Positions 26,124-34,200 of a stretch of DNA of 64,000 nucleotides are shown in pieces. The notes under the pieces are model-generated. The model was not told the DNA's origin. It did no database searches and was given only the letters and a program-made list of their open reading frames with translations. Source of the DNA: Oscillospiraceae bacterium (GTDB lineage Bacteria > Bacillota_A > Clostridia > Oscillospirales > CAG-272); assembly GCA_015063335.1 (NCBI GenBank), contig SVUH01000005.1:10127-74126 (forward strand), written 5' to 3'. Position 1 is the stretch's first letter, and each line of letters begins with the position of its first letter. A program made the position numbers and the translations under genes.

Positions 26124-27550
26124 AAAAAATTAAAACGCTTGCATTGGCTCTTGCATGCATACTCTTGCTTATGCTTTCTCTTACCTCATGTAACTCCTTA
26201 AGATATGCCTTTTTCGATGAGGAGGGCAATTTCATAGGACTTGATAAGTTTTTTAGAGGAGACGACGCGAACGAGGACCCAAACATTGAAAATATTGAAC
26301 TTTCGAATGGCTATCCATATGACCTCGAATACGTTTCGAACGGAGACGGCACCTGTACTGTATTCATAAGAATCAAAGAAAATGGTGCTTCCTTTAACAA
26401 GGTGATTGCGGATGACGAAAAATCTGCCATAGTTTCCTCAAAGGAAATATTCTTTTCTTTCGACGGAAACAATATGGTAACAGTGAACCCCACAGAGGGA
26501 ATATCGGGAAGCTATTATACGTATTCCTCCTCTTATTCGGTAGAGATCCCCGATACCTCTCCCGACGGAGATACCGTAACCGCGGTTGGCGACAGCGAAT
26601 TTTCTGCTTATGCCAACGTTCCGAGAATACTTAGCGTTGAAGCCTTTGAAAGAATTTTGGAGAAAGTAGAGAGCAACAATGCTATAAGCAAATTTGATTT
26701 GGCAAAATTCAGATCTTATTACATCTTGCAGGATCCGTCGCAGGTTGGTCCCGGTAATGCTTACCAAATGAACCAAAAGTACCCCGCAACCCGCGTGGTA
26801 CCGGTATACGTGCTTGACGAGTCGGTAACGTTACAACAGCTTGAATGGCTTTCCCAAACGCTTAATGAATATGCGGATTACACCGCTTCCGATTATAAGA
26901 ACGATTTTAATGCTTTGAAGTCGAAGGTCGCAGAGCAGAACAGCGCCGCTGCCGAAACGCTTGTATACGGTAATTTTGCGGATAATATTAAGAGAGTTGC
27001 TCTTCCTTATACCGTAGTTAAAATAGCCGCTAACGCCTTTGCGGGCTGCTACAATATGGAGCACATCGAGATCAACAGCGATATTGAGGAGCTCGGAGAT
27101 TATGCATTCAACGGCTGCAAAAAGCTCCAGAAGGTAGAGCTGCATAACGGCGGACTCACAAGTATAGGTGAGGGCGCGTTTATGAATTGCGAGGATCTCT
27201 GCAATATTTATTTGCCCGAGAGCGTTACGGAGATCAAAGATAAAGCATTTTACGGGTGCACCGACTTGCATGCAATAGATCTTTCAATAAATCTCCAAAC
27301 CATTGGTAAGGAAGCATTCTATGGCTGTGATGCGCTTGAGGGAATAGTTATTCCATATGCAACGACCTATATAGGTACTGATGCATTCGTGGAATGTGAT
27401 TCTCTTGCTGTGGCGGAGATTGCCTTTTCTGACGGCTGGGTACGTACAGATAAATACGGAAACACAGAGAATATTACATTTTCTGATAATGCAACAAACA
27501 TTTCGTGTCTCAAGGCTGAAGGCTTTGAATATACGAGAATAAGCAGATAA
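26120..27550 (+). CDS. Leucine-rich repeat (BspA-type) lipoprotein
   Basis: 476 residues. Residues 1-24 are a lipoprotein signal peptide with lipobox LTSC. The region 25-290 has no fold I recognise. From about 290 to 430 there are BspA/LRR_5-type repeats with the pattern AFxGCxxLxxIxIPxxVxxIGxxAF (for example GDYAFNGCKKLQKVEL and GKEAFYGCDALEGIVIP). Such repeats mediate binding at the cell surface in many gut bacteria. The start overlaps the SulP stop (ATGA), so a transporter-associated role is possible but unproven. Confidence 0.87.
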   Translation: MKKIKTLALALACILLLMLSLTSCNSLRYAFFDEEGNFIGLDKFFRGDDANEDPNIENIELSNGYPYDLEYVSNGDGTCTVFIRIKENGASFNKVIADDEKSAIVSSKEIFFSFDGNNMVTVNPTEGISGSYYTYSSSYSVEIPDTSPDGDTVTAVGDSEFSAYANVPRILSVEAFERILEKVESNNAISKFDLAKFRSYYILQDPSQVGPGNAYQMNQKYPATRVVPVYVLDESVTLQQLEWLSQTLNEYADYTASDYKNDFNALKSKVAEQNSAAAETLVYGNFADNIKRVALPYTVVKIAANAFAGCYNMEHIEINSDIEELGDYAFNGCKKLQKVELHNGGLTSIGEGAFMNCEDLCNIYLPESVTEIKDKAFYGCTDLHAIDLSINLQTIGKEAFYGCDALEGIVIPYATTYIGTDAFVECDSLAVAEIAFSDGWVRTDKYGNTENITFSDNATNISCLKAEGFEYTRISR

Positions 27551-27558
27551 ATATAACA

Positions 27559-27783
27559 AAGGGGCTGCTTCATTTAGCGCAGAACAAAAACACACGGAAA
27601 TAGACATAAAAAAGATACCGCTTTATTATCAAGAAATTGATGGTAAAGCGGTATTTTAGGTAGAAATTCTTGCGAAGTTCAATTTTTATGTGTGTTTTTT
27701 AGCCGCGTTTTGGCTCTCTGGCGTACCCTTGTACGCCAGAGAGCCAAACCACGACTTCTGCATCTAAATGACTCAGTCCCTTT
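27559..27783. mobile_element. MITE-like structured element, no coding capacity
   Basis: About 225 non-coding bases. The ends form an imperfect inverted repeat: GGGGCTGCTTCATTTAG at 27561 matches the reverse complement of CTAAATGACTCAGTCCC ending at 27780. Inside, AAAAACACAC (27586-27595) pairs with GTGTGTTTTT (27690-27699). Two further hairpins lie within: 27615-27654 with a GAAA loop, and 27709-27748 with a perfect 18-base stem. The mobile nature is inferred; no target duplication was seen. The shape is that of a miniature inverted-repeat element or REP-like unit. Confidence 0.5.
27615..27654 (+). terminator. Hairpin that can end the sulP-LRR transcript
   Basis: ATACCGCTTTATTATCAA pairs with TTGATGGTAAAGCGGTAT (two G-U pairs) around a GAAA tetraloop, followed by TTTTA. 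It lies inside the MITE-like element 65 bases after the LRR gene. Confidence 0.6.
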
Positions 27784-27793
27784 TATACTTTGT

Positions 27794-28999
27794 TCAAAGA
27801 ATTCCAAGAGTATTAAGAAGCTCGTGACGAATTGGAAGAACGAAGCTGCTGTCTCCGGATATTAAGAGCGTTGAGCTCTTATCTAGGGAGGGAAGCGCTT
27901 GCTTTACGAACGATTTTGGCGTTTTAAATACGTATGCACCATCGCAATTCGTGTCGGACGTGTAGGTTTCGGCAATCTCAAAGCCACGTACTGTGAGCGC
28001 TGTCGAGTATTCAGCGATAAGGTCGCTTGACGGCAGGCAAAGAGAAATTCCTTTTATGGAGTTGCTTCCAAGCTCGACGAGGGCATCGCACGTCGTTGGT
28101 ATTGCCGCGGACGAGTGAGCGCTGTCAACGATTATTAAAGGGGATACAGACAGCACCTCAAACTTTGCCGCAAGGCGAAGACGAGACAACCCCTCCCTTA
28201 TAGCGGCTGTGTCTACCGCAAACCCCTTTCGCGAGAGCATTTCAAGTCCCTCAATTGCAAGCAGCGCGTTTGAAACCTGAAATACGCCGCATACGTTGAG
28301 TCTGTATTTCTCACTCTTGTATGAAAAATCCGCACCCATAAAGGTTGAGCGATCTACTGTAAGCGCATTACGCGAGGGAAGAGTCAGACGGCAGTTTGCC
28401 GAATAGCAAATATCCGATATTGCCTTGTAAGCATGCGGATTTTGCGGTGCGCTTATTATTTCCTCAATGTCGCGGGAAACAAACGTACGGATACGACTGA
28501 TCTCTGCTTCGTCGTTATCGGGGAGCGTTCCGCAAATTATCGCGGCAAAGGGGGAGGGAAGATTTATCGAGGGGTCGTTTCCGTGGTGCTTGCTTTCGAT
28601 AATTGTCAATGCACAGTTGCTTTCCTTGAATGCGAGCAGAGCGACTGCGAGGAAGATTTCAGCGCTTGTCGGGGTCAGGTCGCTTTCGATAAGCGTATGC
28701 TTGACGGTGTCGACAAGCCTTGCAAAATCAGAAAAAGAGATAGGCTTGTTGTTAATAAGAATATTCTCACGAGGCTCATCTCCCACGGGCATGCGCAAAA
28801 AACCGACCTGATGCTGAGTTTTTGCAAGCACCTCGGCGAGCATCTGTCCACATACGGTTTTACCGTTGCTTCCCGCAAGCCTTAAAAATTTTAATCTCTT
28901 TTGGGGGTTGCCAAGTAGCAAAAGCAATTCGGCAAGCCGACTTTCGTCAGCGTGCTCGGGCGCCCCCGCAAGGTATTTTTTTGCATTGAGATAGGTCAT
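27794..28999 (-). CDS. Mur ligase/FolC-like protein with altered nucleotide loop
   Basis: 401 residues that follow the layout of folylpolyglutamate/dihydrofolate synthases: an N-terminal NAKKYLAGAP helix, an ATP loop AGSNGKT at residues 42-48 (FolC normally GTNGKGS), a beta-strand ending in IIESKHHGNDPSINL where FolC has E-x-GLGGRxDxTN, and a C-terminal domain with VDSAHSSAAI in place of DGAHN. These matches are recognisable but changed at most signature positions, so the substrate may differ or the protein may be degenerate. Third gene of plsY-methyltransferase-FolC-like, 30 bases after its neighbour. Confidence 0.65.
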   Translation of the reverse strand: MTYLNAKKYLAGAPEHADESRLAELLLLLGNPQKRLKFLRLAGSNGKTVCGQMLAEVLAKTQHQVGFLRMPVGDEPRENILINNKPISFSDFARLVDTVKHTLIESDLTPTSAEIFLAVALLAFKESNCALTIIESKHHGNDPSINLPSPFAAIICGTLPDNDEAEISRIRTFVSRDIEEIISAPQNPHAYKAISDICYSANCRLTLPSRNALTVDRSTFMGADFSYKSEKYRLNVCGVFQVSNALLAIEGLEMLSRKGFAVDTAAIREGLSRLRLAAKFEVLSVSPLIIVDSAHSSAAIPTTCDALVELGSNSIKGISLCLPSSDLIAEYSTALTVRGFEIAETYTSDTNCDGAYVFKTPKSFVKQALPSLDKSSTLLISGDSSFVLPIRHELLNTLGIL

Positions 29000-29029
29000 A
29001 AATTAAAACCCTTTTTGTAAGTTAGGAAT

Positions 29030-30235
29030 TCAGAAATGCAAGCCCTCGAGTGTGTCACCGCAAAGAAAACGCTTTGCGGCAAGATATTCCTCCATAGCGC
29101 GTCTCGCTTCGGGAGAGTCGGGCTTGAATCCGCGCTTGCGTACAGCACGGAGCATAACGTTCTTAGGTGTTTCATCGGGATCTATAAGCTCAAGCGCCGC
29201 CGTCGAGTAGCCATGCGCTTCAAGTCTTTTAAGACGGAGTGCGTCGGTTGCGGCATCGCAAAGCTTCTGGCGAAGCATGGAATAGTCCGTTATAAAGGAA
29301 AGAGAGGGGCTTGAAATTACCTTGTTCATCTCATGATGGCAGCAGGGAGTTGACAAAATAACGTCCGCTTGCCATTCAGCTGCCTTTTCAAGCACGATGT
29401 CCGTGGCAATATCACATGCATGCAGGGAGATTACGAGCGAGGGCGGTATGTCTGTCTTGTACGCGCGTATGTCTCCAGAGACGAATTCAAGTCCGTCAAA
29501 GCCAAGGTCGCGCGCAGTGCGAGAGCAATGCTCGATAACGTCACTCTTGAGATCAATTCCCGTCATGCTAACCTTGTATCCCTTTATATTAGCAAAATAA
29601 TGATATACCGCAAATGAAAGATAGCTCTTACCGCAGCAGAGGTCGCATATGCGAAGCTCGTCCTTGGGAAGCTTGTCCTCAACGTCGCGCACAAGCTCAA
29701 GGAAACGGTTGATCTGCCTGAATTTTGATTGCTTTTTATCGTATATGCGCCCATTTTTGTCGGACACACCGAGATACGTAAGAAAGGGCTCGCTTCCGTC
29801 GAGAATATACCTTTTCTCTCTATTGTTATGTACAGAAGCAGGCACTATCTGCGCACTCAAATCAAGCTTTCTTTTAAGCTTATCGCTGCCGATGAGCGTG
29901 CATTTTCCACTCTTTGAGGTGCGAAGCTCGCAGTCGCCGAGAGCGGTGAGCAGATTTATCTGTCCAAAGCCCAACGCGACCTGGAGAATGTCAGACGCGG
30001 CATTCTCACCGAGCACAATATTCTTGTGTGTTGCCTTGTTGTCCGTATGGAAAAATTCTATCTGCAAACAAGCAGAGCCGCCGACAAGGATCGGCGACGC
30101 TGTTGCTTTTATTATTGATCTGTCCTCGGACTTTGAAAAAACTGCCTTTCTGAGAGCCCCCTTATCTGCCGAAAGCGTCAGAAGACCGCAAAACTCGGCA
30201 CAAGCACTCTTGTAAGAAGCGTTTATATTGCTCAT
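29030..30235 (-). CDS. Class I SAM-dependent methyltransferase (Methyltransf_32 type)
   Basis: 401 residues. An N-terminal region of about 160 residues without clear motifs precedes a Rossmann methyltransferase domain: SAM loop CDLCCGKSYLSFAVYHYF near residue 198, the acidic TGIDLKSDVIEHC near 226, and VISLHACDIATD near 268. The PCCHHEM motif near 299 is typical of the Methyltransf_32/METTL25-like family, whose substrates are mostly unknown. The start overlaps the plsY stop by four bases. Confidence 0.8.
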   Translation of the reverse strand: MSNINASYKSACAEFCGLLTLSADKGALRKAVFSKSEDRSIIKATASPILVGGSACLQIEFFHTDNKATHKNIVLGENAASDILQVALGFGQINLLTALGDCELRTSKSGKCTLIGSDKLKRKLDLSAQIVPASVHNNREKRYILDGSEPFLTYLGVSDKNGRIYDKKQSKFRQINRFLELVRDVEDKLPKDELRICDLCCGKSYLSFAVYHYFANIKGYKVSMTGIDLKSDVIEHCSRTARDLGFDGLEFVSGDIRAYKTDIPPSLVISLHACDIATDIVLEKAAEWQADVILSTPCCHHEMNKVISSPSLSFITDYSMLRQKLCDAATDALRLKRLEAHGYSTAALELIDPDETPKNVMLRAVRKRGFKPDSPEARRAMEEYLAAKRFLCGDTLEGLHF

Positions 30236-31032
30236 TTGTCTGTGCCGTCTTGCTCGTCGGCGGTGTTATCGCTATTGATAACGTCCTCAGCCTTAACGCT
30301 CTTCTTGAATACGAACTTGCTCTCCTTGCCCTCGCGCAGGCGCTTTATGTTTTCCTTATGCTTGTAAATTACGAGCACGGCGATAAGAAGCGCGAATATA
30401 ACGTAGGGACTACCTGATACGGGCTCGGAGTCTCCGAGCTGTATTGCGGGCAAGAGCCAGGAATCAACACCGGCAAGTATAAAGGGATACATAAGCATGC
30501 ACATGACCGCGCCGAGAGATATGTATCTCGTAAAGCCAACGATCAAGGCATAAAGCGATGCAACTATGAGAAATACAAATGGATTGCACATACACATGGT
30601 AACTGCCGCCGTAACGACGCCCTTGCCACCCTTGAACTTGTAGTAGATAGGGTACATATGTCCGATAACGGATGCGGTACCTGCAATATAAGCGCCAAGG
30701 TTTCCGAGAAGCGCGTAACCGATAAGGCACGCAACTATTGCTTTCATAGTATCCCCGAGGAAGGTAAGTCCGGCAGCCTTACGTCCGTAGGTACGCATCA
30801 TGTTGGTCATGCCTGCGTTTTTGCTTCCGAAATTACGAATATCCTGCTTGTAGGTCCTGCCTGAAATGATTATCGCAAAGTTAAGGCTTCCGAGCAAATA
30901 AGATGCCACGGCGGCAACTACGCAGCTTGCGACGAAAAGCGTCATCGCAAGGGCACCGTTATTTTCAAACAGAAGATTTTTGTTGATATAGTGCAGCACG
31001 AAGCCACTGTCAAAAAAGTCAGCAATTGTCAT
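30232..31032 (-). CDS. plsY: Acyl-phosphate:glycerol-3-phosphate acyltransferase
   Basis: Membrane enzyme that makes lysophosphatidic acid from acyl-phosphate, first step of phospholipid synthesis in Bacillota. 266 residues with five or so membrane segments. The PlsY loops are visible: FGSKNAGMTNMMRTYG near residue 67 (normally GSGNxGATN, slightly changed), KFKGGKGVVTA near 132, and RYISLG near 168. The N-terminus is about 28 residues longer than usual; an internal ATG at 30945 would give the standard length. A C-terminal charged tail follows the last helix. First gene of a three-gene operon. Confidence 0.92.
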   Translation of the reverse strand: MTIADFFDSGFVLHYINKNLLFENNGALAMTLFVASCVVAAVASYLLGSLNFAIIISGRTYKQDIRNFGSKNAGMTNMMRTYGRKAAGLTFLGDTMKAIVACLIGYALLGNLGAYIAGTASVIGHMYPIYYKFKGGKGVVTAAVTMCMCNPFVFLIVASLYALIVGFTRYISLGAVMCMLMYPFILAGVDSWLLPAIQLGDSEPVSGSPYVIFALLIAVLVIYKHKENIKRLREGKESKFVFKKSVKAEDVINSDNTADEQDGTDK

Positions 31033-31068
31033 GTTAGTACCTAGCCTTTCATAATTACATACATGCCT

Positions 31069-31097
31069 ATTATATCACATTTTTTTACAATAATCAA
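31069..31097 (-). promoter_or_regulatory. Promoter of plsY operon
   Basis: On the minus strand TTGATT (31092-31097) and TATAAT (31069-31074) are separated by 17 bases, 37 bases before the plsY start. Confidence 0.75.
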
Positions 31098-31108
31098 TAG
31101 CTTTACAT

Positions 31109-31141
31109 AAAAAAGAGGGGATAAGCATTTGGCTTATCCCC
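31109..31141 (-). terminator. Terminator after the NhaC antiporter gene
   Basis: Perfect ten-base stem GGGGATAAGC / GCTTATCCCC with five-base loop; on the minus strand it is followed by CTCTTTTTTAT. Confidence 0.88.
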
Positions 31142-31155
31142 AAAGAATATTTTGT

Positions 31156-32964
31156 TTATTTTGCTTTTTTATTTGTAATAAACTTGATCACAAACAAAGT
31201 TCCGATAGTAAGAACTATGCCGAGCGCAAGAGATATTACTGCGTTAGCTGCGAAGCCGAGTACCGTCGAAAGAACTCCTGCTATAATGAACATTACAAAG
31301 GAGATAACTGCAACCGTAACTGCGTAAGGAATCTGTGTTGAAACATGGTTGAGATGGTTGCACTGACCGCCCGCAGAGGACATGATAGTCGTGTCGGATA
31401 TAGGAGAGCAGTGGTCACCGCAAACAGCACCTGCAAGGCAAGCGGACATACCGATAATGAGAAGCTCGGGGTTGCCATCGAAGATAGCGGTAACGATCGG
31501 GATAAGAATACCGAACGTGCCCCACGATGTTCCCGTAGCAAATGCAAGAACGCAAGCTACGAGGAAGATAATAGCGGGCAGGAAGAGTCCAAGCGCTTCT
31601 GCGGAATTGCTCATAAGATCGCCGATGTAGTACTTAGCGCCGAGAGCCGACGTCATGTTCTTAAGTGCTGTTGCAAATGTAAGAATGAGAATTGCGGGAA
31701 CCATTGCGATAAAGCCTTGGGGAACGCAAGCCATGGTGTCTTTAAGATTAAGGCAACGGCGAACGAGCATGTAAGCCATTATCAGAACGAGCGCGATAAG
31801 ACCGCCCCAAGGAAGTCCTACAGTCGCGTCGGTGTTTGCAAAAGCGTCGATGACGTTTGTAACACCCTCAGTCTGGTATCCAACGTAAATAAGTGCACCG
31901 ATGCAGCTCGCGATAAGAGCAACTACGGGAATTATAAGGTCGAGAATGCTGTTCTTTGCAGTTTCGGCAACCTCCTCGGAAACCTCGTTCTTGTCTCCCG
32001 TGGTGTAGAGATCGCCGTGCTCGATCGCGTTGAACTCATGAAGCTTCATAGGACCGTAATCAAATCTCATGAGAATGATAGCCACTACGAAAACGATAGT
32101 AAGCAAGGAGTAGAAGTTAAAGGGAATAGCCTTAATGAAGTAGGTAAGACCCTGTCCCTCCTCAACGTGGGAAGAAACAGCTGCTGCCCAGCTGGAAATG
32201 GGAGCTATCATACAGATAGGAGCTGCAGTTGCGTCGATGATGTACGCGAGCTTTGAGCGAGAGACGCGCTTGCTGTCGGTAACAGGGCGCATAACTGAGC
32301 CGACCGTCAGACAGTTGAAGTAGTCGTCAACGAAGATAAGCACTCCGAGTGCGAAGGTAGCAAGCTGCGCACCAACGCGAGTTTTTATGTGCTTTTGAGC
32401 CCATCTTCCGAAAGCCGCGGATCCGCCCGCTCTGTTGATAAGAGCAACGACGATACCAAGCTCAACAAGGAAGATAAATACGCCTGCGGTATCCATCACG
32501 GCGGATATGAGTCCGTCGCTTATCACAGCGTCAACCGTTCCTGTAAAGGAGAAGTCGGAGTAGAGAATAGCGCCCGAAACGATACCTGCAAACAGAGAGC
32601 TGTAAACCTCTTTTGTTATGAGCGCAAGTCCGATCGCGATGATCGGGGGAAGCAGAGCCCAAAGCGAGCCTGTAACGGAAGCCTCGCCACCGCAGGTGTC
32701 ACAGTAAACTGCAAACGTGTCGCGGCAGGTGTAGCAGTCGGAGTAGTGTCCGTCTCCCTCACATTCCGCACAGGTAAGCATTGCTTCTGCGTCTGCCTCG
32801 CAGACCTCACAGATGCAGTCGGAGCATTCAACCCAGCCCTCGTTACATCCGTCGGGGCAAGCAAAGGACGTGCCCGCAGCACCGCCGGTAAGCTTTGCAA
32901 CCACCAGCAGAGCGATAATTATTACTATCGCTACGGCAAGAATGATCTTTTTAGTCTTTGTCAT
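31156..32964 (-). CDS. NhaC family Na+/H+ antiporter with cysteine-rich N-terminal domain
   Basis: 602 residues. Residues 5-24 form a membrane anchor; residues 36-91 hold twelve cysteines mostly as CxxC pairs (CSDC, CEVC, CAEC, CYTC, CDTC), resembling a DnaJ-type zinc domain; the rest is a polytopic antiporter with about eleven helices, including ATGTSWGTFGILIPI near residue 485 and AGAVCGDHCSPISDTT near 530, typical of NhaC. It should exchange Na+ for H+ across the membrane. The ATG at 32964, after GGAGGT, is preferred to a longer frame that reaches into the promoter. Stands alone between promoter and terminator. Confidence 0.9.
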   Translation of the reverse strand: MTKTKKIILAVAIVIIIALLVVAKLTGGAAGTSFACPDGCNEGWVECSDCICEVCEADAEAMLTCAECEGDGHYSDCYTCRDTFAVYCDTCGGEASVTGSLWALLPPIIAIGLALITKEVYSSLFAGIVSGAILYSDFSFTGTVDAVISDGLISAVMDTAGVFIFLVELGIVVALINRAGGSAAFGRWAQKHIKTRVGAQLATFALGVLIFVDDYFNCLTVGSVMRPVTDSKRVSRSKLAYIIDATAAPICMIAPISSWAAAVSSHVEEGQGLTYFIKAIPFNFYSLLTIVFVVAIILMRFDYGPMKLHEFNAIEHGDLYTTGDKNEVSEEVAETAKNSILDLIIPVVALIASCIGALIYVGYQTEGVTNVIDAFANTDATVGLPWGGLIALVLIMAYMLVRRCLNLKDTMACVPQGFIAMVPAILILTFATALKNMTSALGAKYYIGDLMSNSAEALGLFLPAIIFLVACVLAFATGTSWGTFGILIPIVTAIFDGNPELLIIGMSACLAGAVCGDHCSPISDTTIMSSAGGQCNHLNHVSTQIPYAVTVAVISFVMFIIAGVLSTVLGFAANAVISLALGIVLTIGTLFVIKFITNKKAK

Positions 32965-33001
32965 AATACCTCCACAGTTTATGAATTTATTAGATACATC
33001 A

Positions 33002-33030
33002 ATTTTAACATATTTTGTCGAAATATGCAA
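33002..33030 (-). promoter_or_regulatory. Promoter of the NhaC antiporter gene
   Basis: Minus strand TTGCAT (33025-33030) and TAAAAT (33002-33007) with a 17-base spacer. Confidence 0.65.
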
Positions 33031-33051
33031 TCCCTTTTACAAATTTTTTAT

Positions 33052-33080
33052 AAAAAAAAGGCACCGAGATTTTCGATGCC
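33052..33080 (-). terminator. Terminator after ribF
   Basis: Minus strand GGCATCGA / TCGGTGCC (one G-U pair), loop AAATC, then an eight-base T run, 20 bases after the ribF stop. Confidence 0.88.
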
Positions 33081-33099
33081 TTGTCGGTCACGTTCGAGA

Positions 33100-34017
33100 C
33101 TATCTATGCAATATTTGTTTTGCTTTTTCTATATCTGCGCGTACCTGCGCCGCCATTTCCTCAATGCTTGAAAATTTTTTCTCGGAACGGACAAACTCAA
33201 TAAATTCGGTAGTGATCCTTTTGCCGTAAACGTCACCCTCAAAGTCAAACATGTGCGTTTCCGCACAGAGAATACCCGTATCGACCGTCGGACGAATGCC
33301 TACGTTCGTTATGCCGTAATATGAGAAGCCATCAAAGGAGGTTTTTGTAAGATAAACGCCGTTTTTAGGCAACAGCATGTCCTTTTCGGGAAGAACGTTG
33401 ACCGTCGGGAAGCCGAGCTTTCGTGCGAGATGCTGACCGCTTACGACCTCGGACGTTATAGTGTAGGGATACCCTAAAAGAGCCGCCGCCGTCTTTACAT
33501 CGCCGCCTGAGATAAGAGAGCGTATTTCAGACGAGCTTACCGAAAGACCATCCACTCGGTATTCGGGCACGACGCTGATACCGATGCCGTGCTTTTTACA
33601 AATCTTCTCTAACATAACTGCATTTCCATGCGCACCCTTGCCGAAGGTATAATTGTATCCGCAGCATACGTGGACAGCACCGAGCTTTTCTATTACAATT
33701 TTTTCTATAAATTCTTGCGCGTCAATTGAGAGTATTTCTGACGTAAGCGGCAAGGAGACACATACGGAAATTCCAAGCTCCTCAAAAAAACGAAGCTTTG
33801 AGTCGTCGGAGGAGATAAGACTTATAGACTCGGGCGCGAAGAAGGTGCGCACGGGCTTGTCAAAGGTGAGGACAGCTGTGCGGCAGTTAAGTTTTTTTGC
33901 AGCCTCGACGCCTGCGCGAAGCACCTTGCGGTGTCCCTCGTGTACTCCGTCAAAGCAACCGAGAACGACAGAAAAGGGCTCGTTAAACTCAAAGTTCAGC
34001 CCTCTGTGCATTACCAT
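33100..34017 (-). CDS. ribF: Bifunctional riboflavin kinase/FAD synthetase
   Basis: Makes FMN from riboflavin and then FAD. 305 residues: an N-terminal nucleotidyltransferase domain with GCFDGVHEGHRKVL near residue 20 and the SSSEIRSLISGGDV motif near 160, and a C-terminal riboflavin kinase domain with GFPTVNV near 200, PKNGVY near 215 and the FVRSEKKF segment near 280. The Rnf complex encoded divergently needs FMN and riboflavin, so the neighbourhood makes metabolic sense. AGGAGGTGAG precedes the start. Own terminator downstream. Confidence 0.95.
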   Translation of the reverse strand: MVMHRGLNFEFNEPFSVVLGCFDGVHEGHRKVLRAGVEAAKKLNCRTAVLTFDKPVRTFFAPESISLISSDDSKLRFFEELGISVCVSLPLTSEILSIDAQEFIEKIVIEKLGAVHVCCGYNYTFGKGAHGNAVMLEKICKKHGIGISVVPEYRVDGLSVSSSEIRSLISGGDVKTAAALLGYPYTITSEVVSGQHLARKLGFPTVNVLPEKDMLLPKNGVYLTKTSFDGFSYYGITNVGIRPTVDTGILCAETHMFDFEGDVYGKRITTEFIEFVRSEKKFSSIEEMAAQVRADIEKAKQILHR

Positions 34018-34131
34018 ACTCTCACCTCCTTAGATCCGTTGTCAAATATTTTACCACATTTGTCTCGTAAAGGAAACACATAATTTGTAAATTTTATGTG
34101 ATTGATAGGAATTATTAGTCATTGACAAAAC

Positions 34132-34158
34132 GTGTCAAAAATGATATAATGATATAAT
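34132..34158 (+). promoter_or_regulatory. Probable promoter of the rnf operon
   Basis: TTGACA at 34132-34137 and TATAAT at 34153-34158, with a short 15-base spacer; a second TATAAT lies at 34145-34150. Non-optimal spacing lowers certainty. Confidence 0.55.
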
Positions 34159-34200
34159 AGTATCAGTATTATATATGTTACAAGGAGGCGCAAAAACACT

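Noticed and set aside
31345..33171. Several long plus-strand frames
   Set aside because: Antisense to the NhaC antiporter; no ribosome-binding sites or family features.
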